A stretch of 64,000 nucleotides of DNA. It comes from Pseudomonas turukhanskensis. Lineage in GTDB: Bacteria > Pseudomonadota > Gammaproteobacteria > Pseudomonadales > Pseudomonadaceae. Below are positions 57,271 through 64,000 of this stretch, piece after piece (positions within the stretch are counted from its first letter, which is position 1; each line of letters begins with the position of its first letter). The translations under genes and the position numbers were made by a program. Below the pieces are notes generated by a model, which saw nothing but the letters and a program-made list of their open reading frames with translations, ran no database searches and was not told the DNA's origin. The stretch covers positions 323,671-387,670 of the forward strand of contig NZ_BSFN01000001.1 in assembly GCF_027922365.1 (NCBI RefSeq), in the 5' to 3' direction.

Positions 57271-57822
57271 TTAACCGCGCAATTGGGCGTAGCGGCTGCA
57301 ATCCTGGGTGTGGTCCATCACCATGCCGGTGGCTTGCATAAAGGCATAGCAAATCGTCGGGCCGACAAAGGTGAAGCCGGCTTTCTTCAGGGCTTTGCTC
57401 ATGGCTTCGGCTTCCGCCGTGACGGCGGGCACGTGGCTGCGCCCAGGGAAGTGATTGACCTTGGGAACGCCGCCAACAAACGACCAGAGAAACGCCACAG
57501 GGTCCGCCAGCCGCAGCCAGGCCTGGGCATTTTTGCGTGCGGCCTCGAGCTTCAGGCGGTTGCGGATGATGCCGGGGTCTTGCATCAGCCCTTCGATTTC
57601 TTCATCGGTGAGCTGCGCCAGCCGCCCGGCATCGAAGCCGAACAGCACCTGGCGGTAGCGTTCGCGTTTCTTCAATACGGTGATCCACGACAGCCCGGCC
57701 TGGAAGCCTTCGAGCAGCAGCATTTCGAAGAGGTGACCGGCATCTGTCTGCGGTACGCCCCATTCTTCGTCGTGGTAGGTGATGTACAGCGGGTCGTCGT
57801 TGCACCAGAAGCAGCGTGGCAT
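57271..57822 (-). CDS. tag: DNA-3-methyladenine glycosylase I
   Basis: Tag removes 3-methyladenine from alkylated DNA. The 183-residue protein has the zinc-site N-terminus MPRCFWCNDDPLYITYHDEEWG with Cys4, the helix-hairpin-helix core SFVGG, and the His/Cys end HTQDCSRY. ATG at 57822; the gene is whole. It is divergent from glyQ with 90 bases between starts. Confidence 0.96.
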   Translation of the reverse strand: MPRCFWCNDDPLYITYHDEEWGVPQTDAGHLFEMLLLEGFQAGLSWITVLKKRERYRQVLFGFDAGRLAQLTDEEIEGLMQDPGIIRNRLKLEAARKNAQAWLRLADPVAFLWSFVGGVPKVNHFPGRSHVPAVTAEAEAMSKALKKAGFTFVGPTICYAFMQATGMVMDHTQDCSRYAQLRG

Positions 57823-57912
57823 AGGGCTCCTAGGGGAGGGTGAGGGTGGTTTGCGGGGTGAATCGGGTATACTCCCGCCCTTTCTGTCGCAGCCTCAGTA
57901 CAGGTGAAATTA

Positions 57913-58860
57913 GTGAGCCAGCCTACGCCTGCCGTGCGCACCTTCCAAGACTTGATCCTCGCCCTCCAACAGTATTGGGCCGAGCAAGGTTGTGTGGTGC
58001 TTCAGCCTTACGATATGGAAGTCGGCGCCGGCACCTTCCACACCGCCACGTTTTTGCGCGCCGTCGGCCCGGAAACCTGGAACGCCGCCTATGTGCAACC
58101 CAGCCGCCGTCCAGGTGATGGTCGCTATGGCGAAAACCCCAACCGTCTGCAGCACTACTACCAGTTTCAGGTGGTGTTGAAGCCCAACCCGGACAACTTC
58201 CAGGAGCTGTACCTGGGTTCGCTGAAACGCATCGGTCTGGACCCATTAGTGCACGACATTCGTTTCGTTGAAGACAACTGGGAATCGCCAACCCTCGGCG
58301 CCTGGGGTCTGGGCTGGGAAATCTGGCTCAACGGCATGGAAGTCACCCAGTTCACCTACTTCCAGCAAGTGGGCGGCATCGAGTGCTATCCGGTGACCGG
58401 CGAGATCACCTACGGTCTGGAACGCCTGGCCATGTACCTGCAAGGCGTGGACTCGGTTTACGACCTGGTATGGACCGACGGCCCGTTCGGCAAGGTCACC
58501 TACGGCGACGTGTTCCACCAGAACGAAGTGGAGCAATCGACCTATAACTTCGAGCACGCCAACGTCGACAAGCTGTTCGAGTTGTTCGACTTTTATGAAA
58601 GCGAAGCCAACCGTCTGATCGAGCTGCAGCTGCCGCTGCCGACTTACGAGATGGTGCTCAAGGCCTCCCATACCTTCAACCTGCTGGATGCTCGCCGCGC
58701 GATTTCGGTGACTGCCCGTCAGCAATACATTCTGCGTGTTCGGGCCTTGGCCCGTTCGGTAGCCCAGAGCTACCTGCAGGCACGTGCGCGTCTGGGCTTC
58801 CCGATGGCGGCGCCGGATCTGCGCGATGAAGTATTGGCCAAGCTGGAGGCAGCAGAATGA
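57913..58860 (+). CDS. glyQ: Glycyl-tRNA synthetase alpha subunit
   Basis: The alpha subunit of the heterotetrameric (alpha2-beta2) enzyme that charges tRNA-Gly and holds the catalytic class II core. The 315-residue protein begins [21 protein letters not shown] prefer GTG 57913 over GTG 57904 because it matches known GlyQ starts. Family motifs include [15 protein letters not shown] and [18 protein letters not shown]. It overlaps glyS by 4 bases. Confidence 0.97.
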   Translation: MSQPTPAVRTFQDLILALQQYWAEQGCVVLQPYDMEVGAGTFHTATFLRAVGPETWNAAYVQPSRRPGDGRYGENPNRLQHYYQFQVVLKPNPDNFQELYLGSLKRIGLDPLVHDIRFVEDNWESPTLGAWGLGWEIWLNGMEVTQFTYFQQVGGIECYPVTGEITYGLERLAMYLQGVDSVYDLVWTDGPFGKVTYGDVFHQNEVEQSTYNFEHANVDKLFELFDFYESEANRLIELQLPLPTYEMVLKASHTFNLLDARRAISVTARQQYILRVRALARSVAQSYLQARARLGFPMAAPDLRDEVLAKLEAAE

Positions 58861-60911
58861 GTGCGCAAGATTTTCTGGTAGAGCTGGGCACTGAAGAGCT
58901 GCCACCCAAAGCCCTGAAAACTCTCGGTGACGCCTTTCTGGCCGGCATCGAAAAAGGCCTGAAAAGCGCGGGCCTGAGCTACAGCGGCAGCCGCGTTTAC
59001 GCAGCGCCTCGTCGCTTGGCCGTGGTCATCGATCAACTGGCCGTGCAGCAGCCTGATCGCAGCGTGAACATGGACGGCCCGCCCGTGCAGGCCGCCTTCG
59101 ACGCCGACGGCAACCCGACCCAGGCGGCCCTGGGGTTCGCGAAAAAATGCGGCGTGGATATCTCCGCCATCGACCGCAGCGGCCCGAAGCTGAAGTTCAG
59201 CCAGAGCATTCCCGGCCAACCGGCTGTGGGCCTGCTGGCCGGTATCGTGACCTCGTCGCTGAACGACTTGCCGATTCCCAAGCGCATGCGCTGGGGTGCT
59301 CGCAAAGAAGAATTCGTGCGCCCGACCCAGTGGCTGGTGATGCTGTTTGGCGACGAGGTGGTCGATTGCGAGATTCTGGCGCAGAAAGCCGGCCGTGAGT
59401 CCCGTGGCCACCGTTTCCACCACCCGGACAGCGTGCGTATCAGCTCGCCCGCCAACTACCTCGAAGACCTGCGCAGCGCTTATGTGTTGGCTGATTTCGC
59501 CGAGCGTCGTTCGCTGATCAGCAAGCGCGTCGACACCCTGGCCGCCGAGCAGAAGGGCAGCGCCATCGTGCCGCCAGCGTTGCTCGACGAAGTGACCGCG
59601 TTGGTGGAGTGGCCCGTGCCGCTGGTGTGCTCGTTCGAGGAGCGTTTCCTCGCCGTGCCGCAGGAAGCCCTGATCACCACCATGCAGGACAACCAGAAGT
59701 ACTTCTGCCTGCTGGATGCCAACGGCAAGTTGCTGCCGCGTTTTATCACCGTGGCCAACGTTGAAAGCAAAGACCCGGCGCAGATCATTTCCGGCAACGA
59801 GAAGGTGGTTCGCCCCCGTCTGACCGACGCCGAGTTCTTCTTCAAGCAGGACAAGAAGCAGAAGCTCGACAGCTTCAACGCGCGCCTGGCCAACGTGGTA
59901 TTCCAGGCTCAGTTGGGCTCGGTATTCGACAAGGCTGAACGCGTTTCCCTGCTGGCGGCGTTCATTGCTGCGCGTATCGGCGGCGACAGCCCGCGTGCTG
60001 CCCGTGCAGGCCTGCTGAGCAAGTGCGACCTGGCCACCGAAATGGTCGGCGAGTTCCCGGAGATGCAAGGCATCGCCGGTTATTACTACGCCCTCAATGA
60101 CGGCGAGCCGGAAGATGTTGCGCTGGCGTTGAACGAGCAATACATGCCGCGTGGTGCGGGCGCGGAGTTGCCGAGCACGCTGACCGGTTCGGCCGTGGCC
60201 ATCGCGGACAAGCTGGACACCCTGGTCGGCATCTTCGGTATCGGCATGCTGCCCACCGGCAGCAAAGACCCCTATGCACTGCGTCGCGCTGCCCTTGGCA
60301 TTCTGCGCATTTTGATCGAGAAGAAACTGGACCTCGATCTGGCCGCCACCATCACCTTCGCCATCGAGCAGTTCGGCGCCAAGGTGAAAAATGACGGCCT
60401 GGCGTCTCTGGTGCAGGACTTTATCTTCGACCGCCTGCGTGCGCGCTACGAAGACGAAGGTGTCGACGTGGCCGTGTACCAGGCCGTGCGTGCGGTAAAC
60501 CCGGTGTCGCCACTGGACTTCGACCAGCGCGTACAAGCCGTGCAGGCGTTCCGTGCACTGCCGGAAGCCGAAGCCTTGGCCGCGGCCAACAAGCGTGTGT
60601 CCAACCTGTTGAGCAAGGCCGACGGCAACGTGGCTGCGGGTATCGAAGCGCATTACTTCGATTCGCCGAGCGAGTTCTCGCTCAATGCCGCGATTCAGCA
60701 AGCCGACCACGCCGTACAGCCATTGGCGCAAGCCCGTCTGTACAGCGAAGCGCTGGCCCAACTGGCCGGCTTACGCGAGCCGGTAGATGCCTTCTTCGCT
60801 GCGGTAATGGTGAATGCCGAAGACCCGTCGGTGCGCGCCAACCGGTATGCGCTGTTGGCCAAGCTGCGCAGCCTGTTCCTGGGCGTGGCCGACATCTCGC
60901 TGCTGGGGTAA
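58857..60911 (+). CDS. glyS: Glycyl-tRNA synthetase beta subunit
   Basis: The beta subunit of the tetrameric glycyl-tRNA synthetase, involved in tRNA binding. The 684-residue protein opens [19 protein letters not shown], the standard start of GlyS, and includes [22 protein letters not shown]. It overlaps glyQ by 4 bases and is followed 3 bases later by gmhB, so the three genes form one transcript. Confidence 0.98.
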   Translation: MSAQDFLVELGTEELPPKALKTLGDAFLAGIEKGLKSAGLSYSGSRVYAAPRRLAVVIDQLAVQQPDRSVNMDGPPVQAAFDADGNPTQAALGFAKKCGVDISAIDRSGPKLKFSQSIPGQPAVGLLAGIVTSSLNDLPIPKRMRWGARKEEFVRPTQWLVMLFGDEVVDCEILAQKAGRESRGHRFHHPDSVRISSPANYLEDLRSAYVLADFAERRSLISKRVDTLAAEQKGSAIVPPALLDEVTALVEWPVPLVCSFEERFLAVPQEALITTMQDNQKYFCLLDANGKLLPRFITVANVESKDPAQIISGNEKVVRPRLTDAEFFFKQDKKQKLDSFNARLANVVFQAQLGSVFDKAERVSLLAAFIAARIGGDSPRAARAGLLSKCDLATEMVGEFPEMQGIAGYYYALNDGEPEDVALALNEQYMPRGAGAELPSTLTGSAVAIADKLDTLVGIFGIGMLPTGSKDPYALRRAALGILRILIEKKLDLDLAATITFAIEQFGAKVKNDGLASLVQDFIFDRLRARYEDEGVDVAVYQAVRAVNPVSPLDFDQRVQAVQAFRALPEAEALAAANKRVSNLLSKADGNVAAGIEAHYFDSPSEFSLNAAIQQADHAVQPLAQARLYSEALAQLAGLREPVDAFFAAVMVNAEDPSVRANRYALLAKLRSLFLGVADISLLG

Positions 60912-60914
60912 GCC

Positions 60915-61451
60915 GTGAAGTTGCTGATACTCGACCGCGATGGGGTGATCAATTACGACTCCGACGCCTACATCAAAACGCTGGAGGAGTGGATTCCACT
61001 CCCCGGCGCTGTCGAGGCCATTGCGCAACTGAGCAAAGCCGGCTGGACGGTGGCGGTCGCCACCAACCAGTCGGGCCTGGCGCGCGGCTATTACTCGGCT
61101 GCGGTGCTCGATTCGATGCACGCTCGTCTGCGCGAACTGGTAGCCGGGCAGGGCGGTGAACTGGGGCTGGTGGTGCACTGTCCACATGGGCCTGCCGAGG
61201 GCTGCGAGTGCCGCAAACCCAAACCCGGCATGCTGAAATCCATCGCTGCGCATTACGACACAAATCTTGCAGGCGTATGGTTTGTTGGTGACAGTCGAGG
61301 TGACCTGGAAGCGGCGTTGGCCGTCGATTGTCAGCCTGTGTTGGTGAAGACCGGCAAAGGTGAAAAGACCCTGGAGGGCGCGTTGCCCGAAGGGACATTG
61401 ATATTTGACGATTTGGCGGCGGTTGCCGCGCAGTTACTCCACACCCAATAG
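60915..61451 (+). CDS. gmhB: D-glycero-beta-D-manno-heptose-1,7-bisphosphate 7-phosphatase
   Basis: GmhB removes the C-7 phosphate from heptose bisphosphate in the synthesis of the lipopolysaccharide inner core. The 178-residue HAD phosphatase has the nucleophile/acid motif LDRDGVI (D7, D9), ATNQSG, and the zinc-binding loop CPHGPAEGCECRKPKPG. The start is GTG 60915, three bases after the glyS stop, so it is translationally close to glyS. Confidence 0.94.
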   Translation: MKLLILDRDGVINYDSDAYIKTLEEWIPLPGAVEAIAQLSKAGWTVAVATNQSGLARGYYSAAVLDSMHARLRELVAGQGGELGLVVHCPHGPAEGCECRKPKPGMLKSIAAHYDTNLAGVWFVGDSRGDLEAALAVDCQPVLVKTGKGEKTLEGALPEGTLIFDDLAAVAAQLLHTQ

Positions 61452-61481
61452 GCGGGGATTGCCCGCGACGGATAACGCTAA

Positions 61482-62255
61482 ATGTCGATCGTGCTGGCCA
61501 TCAGAATTTTCCTCTTCTATATCCTCCTCGGCGGCAGTGCCTTGCTCTGGTGCAGCCTGAGTTTCTTCGTCGCACCGTTCCAATCCTTTGAAGCCCGTTA
61601 TCGCTTTATCAACGTTAACTGGTGCCGCTTTGCGGTGAAGCTGACTGAAGTGCTGCTCGGCATTCGCTATGAAGTACAAGGCGCTGAAAACGTGCCCACC
61701 CAGCCTTGCGTGATCCTTTCCAAGCACCAGAGCACCTGGGAAACCTTCTTTCTTTCGTGCTATTTCGCCCCGCTGAGCCAGGTGCTCAAGCGCGAGCTGT
61801 TGTATGTGCCGTTTTTCGGTTGGGCCATGGCCATGCTCAAACCCATTGCCATTGACCGTAATAATCCAAAAGCGGCGTTGAAAGAGCTGGCCAAGCAGGG
61901 TCATGAACGCCTGCAGCAAAATATCTGGGTGCTGATTTTTCCCGAAGGCACCCGCGTACCGGCCGGACAGATTGGCAAGTTCTCCCGTGGCGGCACTGCG
62001 CTGGCAGTAAACGCCAACCTGCCAGTGCTGCCGATTGCCCATAACGCCGGCGAGTTCTGGCCGAAACAGGGCTGGTGGAAGACCCCAGGCACCATCCAGG
62101 TGGTTATTGGCCCGGCGATGTTCGCCGAAGGCACGGGCCCGCGGGCGATCGCAGAACTCAATGAGCGCGCGTTCAACTGGGTGGAGAAAACCCAGCGTGA
62201 GATTGGCGCGCTGTACGGCGACAACCCCATTAGTGAAACGCCGGTTCAGCTCTAG
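61482..62255 (+). CDS. plsC: 1-acyl-sn-glycerol-3-phosphate acyltransferase (PlsC-like)
   Basis: An inner-membrane acyltransferase that makes phosphatidic acid from lysophosphatidic acid. The 257-residue protein has an N-terminal hydrophobic anchor (IRIFLFYILLGGSALLW), the catalytic motif H82-QSTW-E87 (Glu in place of the common Asp) and FPEGTR. It is 30 bases after gmhB and ends before a strong terminator. The homologue near glyQS in P. aeruginosa is called LptA, so the exact acyl substrate remains open. Confidence 0.9.
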   Translation: MSIVLAIRIFLFYILLGGSALLWCSLSFFVAPFQSFEARYRFINVNWCRFAVKLTEVLLGIRYEVQGAENVPTQPCVILSKHQSTWETFFLSCYFAPLSQVLKRELLYVPFFGWAMAMLKPIAIDRNNPKAALKELAKQGHERLQQNIWVLIFPEGTRVPAGQIGKFSRGGTALAVNANLPVLPIAHNAGEFWPKQGWWKTPGTIQVVIGPAMFAEGTGPRAIAELNERAFNWVEKTQREIGALYGDNPISETPVQL

Positions 62256-62276
62256 CAACCGACTGATTTGAAAAGA

Positions 62277-62305
62277 AAAGCCCCAGCCACCGTGCTGGGG
62301 CTTTT
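62277..62305 (+). terminator. Intrinsic terminator after plsC
   Basis: AAAAGCCCCAGC pairs with GCTGGGGCTTTT around CACCGT, about 20 bases after the plsC stop. Confidence 0.9.
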
Positions 62306-62349
62306 GCATTTGGCCGAGCACTTCACACAAATCCTCATTGCCCCGCTCG

Positions 62350-62367
62350 CTGTAACGCGACGTTAAC
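62350..62367 (+). promoter_or_regulatory. Possible Pho box upstream of phoA
   Basis: CTGTAAC-GCGA-CGTTAAC (62350-62367) has the 7-4-7 spacing of a PhoB half-site pair; the first half matches well, the second weakly. It lies about 108 bases before the phoA start. A guess based on layout. Confidence 0.4.
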
Positions 62368-62474
62368 CAAGCATCCCTATTGTCGGTTTGCTTGTTTATC
62401 TCGTCGGTCCAGTTTTGCTGGCAGTAGTCGCGAGAACACCTCCTCTTCCTGCTCATCCGCATAAGGACTTATCG

Positions 62475-63914
62475 ATGACTACCGCCTTACCGCTGGCCCT
62501 TTCCCTCGCCGTTTCTGCCGCGTTGCTGTCCTTCTCCACTGTCAGCGCTGCCCATGATCACGACGAAAAAGTGAGCAAGAGCCTGTACAACCGCGAAGCC
62601 CGTGGCGATATCACCGAATACGCCGGCGCTCGCCGCGTGGGTCGTGACTTGACGGACTCGATCAAAGCCTCGCTGTCCGACCGCAAAGCCAAGAACGTGA
62701 TTCTGCTTATCGGCGACGGCATGGGCGATTCAGAAATCACCCTGGCGCGTAACTACGCACAAGGCGCAGGTGGTTACTTCAAAGGCATCGACGCGTTGCC
62801 GCTGACCGGCCAATACACCCACTACGCGCTGCATAAAGACACCGGCAAGCCTGACTACGTGACCGACTCGGCTGCATCCGCCACAGCCTGGTCCACCGGC
62901 GTTAAAACCTATAACGGTGCCTTGGGTGTGGATATCCACGAGAAGCCGCACCAGACCATTCTGGAGCTGGCGAAACTGCGTGGCATGGCCACGGGTAACG
63001 TGTCCACTGCTGAGCTGCAAGACGCTACCCCGGCGGCCTTGTTCTCCCACGTTACAGGCCGCAAGTGCTATGGCCCGGTCGCGACCACCGCCCAATGCCC
63101 GAGCAATGCCTTGGAGAAGGGCGGTGCCGGCTCGATTACCGAGCAGATGCTTAACGTACGTGCTGACGTCACGTTGGGCGGCGGCGCCACGACCTTTGCT
63201 GAAGTCGCCAAAGCCGGTAAGTGGTCAGGCAAAACCCTGCGTCAGCAAGCGGCCGATCGCGGCTTTGTGCTGGTAGAAGATGCGGCCGCTCTGAAGAAGA
63301 TTCGCGTAGCCAACCAGAAACAGCCGGTGATTGGCCTGTTCTCGCCAGGCAATATGCCGACCCGCTGGATCGGCCCGACCGCCACGTACCACGGCAACCT
63401 GAACCAGGCGCCAGTCACCTGCCAGCCAAACGCGGCACGCACCGCCAGCACACCGACGCTGGCTGAGATGACGGTAAAAGCCATCGACCTGCTCAAGGAC
63501 AACCGCAACGGTTTCTTCCTGCAGGTAGAAGGAGCCTCTATCGACAAACAGGACCACGCCGCCAACCCCTGTGGCCAGATCGGCGAAACCGTCGACCTGG
63601 ATGAAGCCGTACAGATGGCCTTGGCGTTCGCCAAAGCCGACGGCAACACCCTGGTTATCGTGACTGCCGACCATGCGCACTCCAGTCAGATCGTGGCACT
63701 GGAAACCTCGGCACCAGGTTTGACTCAAGCGCTGAACACCAAAGACGGCGCCGTGATGGCGGTAAGCTACGGCAACTCGGAAGGGTCGTCGCAGGAACAC
63801 ACCGGTACTCAACTTCGCGTAGCCGCTTACGGCCCCCATGCGGCGAACGTGACTGGCCTGACGGATCAGACTGACCTGTACTTCACCATGCGGAATGCGT
63901 TGGGTTTGAAGTAA
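62475..63914 (+). CDS. phoA: Alkaline phosphatase PhoA
   Basis: A periplasmic phosphomonoesterase that frees phosphate under starvation. The 479-residue protein begins with a signal peptide ([20 protein letters not shown], cleaved near residue 25), has the first metal Asp in [13 protein letters not shown], the active-site serine in [11 protein letters not shown], and TADHAHSSQ near the C-terminal metal site. ATG at 62475 is preceded by AAGGACTT. It is complete and is followed by a terminator. Regulation by phosphate is expected from the gene type. Confidence 0.94.
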   Translation: MTTALPLALSLAVSAALLSFSTVSAAHDHDEKVSKSLYNREARGDITEYAGARRVGRDLTDSIKASLSDRKAKNVILLIGDGMGDSEITLARNYAQGAGGYFKGIDALPLTGQYTHYALHKDTGKPDYVTDSAASATAWSTGVKTYNGALGVDIHEKPHQTILELAKLRGMATGNVSTAELQDATPAALFSHVTGRKCYGPVATTAQCPSNALEKGGAGSITEQMLNVRADVTLGGGATTFAEVAKAGKWSGKTLRQQAADRGFVLVEDAAALKKIRVANQKQPVIGLFSPGNMPTRWIGPTATYHGNLNQAPVTCQPNAARTASTPTLAEMTVKAIDLLKDNRNGFFLQVEGASIDKQDHAANPCGQIGETVDLDEAVQMALAFAKADGNTLVIVTADHAHSSQIVALETSAPGLTQALNTKDGAVMAVSYGNSEGSSQEHTGTQLRVAAYGPHAANVTGLTDQTDLYFTMRNALGLK

Positions 63915-63954
63915 GTGGTTTAAACGGCCAGGGAGGGCTGTTTTAGGCCGTTAA

Positions 63955-63990
63955 AACAAAAACCCCAGCACATGGCTGGGGTTTTTATTT
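63955..63990 (+). terminator. Intrinsic terminator after phoA
   Basis: ACCCCAGC pairs with GCTGGGGT around ACATG, with an A run before and TTTTTATTT after it. Confidence 0.88.
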
Positions 63991-64000
63991 GGTAGGTTCA

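Noticed and set aside
58770..60761. 663-residue minus-strand frame opposite glyS
   Set aside because: Antisense shadow of glyS; composition is atypical and no motifs are seen.

Overview
The window looks like a piece of a Pseudomonas chromosome. It is GC-rich and gene-dense, with most genes in short overlapping operons, many palindromic intergenic repeats of the types common in that genus, and a right half whose gene order matches the oriC-proximal block I remember from P. aeruginosa (lptA/plsC, gmhB, glyS, glyQ, tag, acyltransferase, trkA, rsmB, fmt, def, LysM, dprA, tsaC, qor, hemF, aroE, sulP, choX, betC, trpA, trpB, trpI). I cannot name the species. I saw no rRNA, tRNA, CRISPR array, prophage or transposase gene.

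Left part (1-10.3 kb): first half of an aerobic-type cobalamin region. cobM, cobE, cbtA and cbtB run leftward from one cobalamin riboswitch, and cobW, cobN and a chlI/chlD gene run rightward from a second, head-to-head riboswitch. The chlI/chlD gene carries a textbook -1 frameshift signal (A AAA AAG, 6-nt spacer, 8-bp stem), so one mRNA probably yields both the small AAA+ subunit and the medium AAA+/VWA subunit of the cobaltochelatase that works with CobN. The 3' end of this gene is repeated in four 167-bp tandem units.

Middle (10.3-23.7 kb): an insert between the two cobalamin blocks. It holds a PAS-GGDEF protein with a receiver/CheC-like regulator, then a poorly understood island: a glycosyltransferase, a divergent GntR/FCD-type regulator with an extra winged helix, a PotFGHI-like ABC importer, a second related glycosyltransferase, two small cupins, an AmgK/APH-like kinase and an aldehyde dehydrogenase. 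This is the best candidate for an undescribed pathway: import, conjugation to a sugar and/or phosphorylation, then oxidation of an aldehyde.

23.7-31.4 kb: second cobalamin block. cobK, cbiD and cobL run leftward, and cobG, cobH, cobI and a CbiG(N)-CobJ fusion run rightward. Together with the first block this covers most corrin-ring steps from precorrin-2 to hydrogenobyrinate plus cobalt insertion. The later amidation, adenosylation and nucleotide-loop genes are not in the window.

Right part (31.4-64 kb): trpI/trpBA, a chemoreceptor, LysR regulators, pbpG, a choline-O-sulfate module (LysR, betC, choX, SulP), hemF-aroE, qor, tsaC, dprA, a LysM protein, def/fmt/rsmB/trkA, PilZ, a lipid acyltransferase, tag, glyQS, gmhB, plsC and phoA. 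Repeats are frequent, and in several places their ends provide the stop codons of neighbouring genes.
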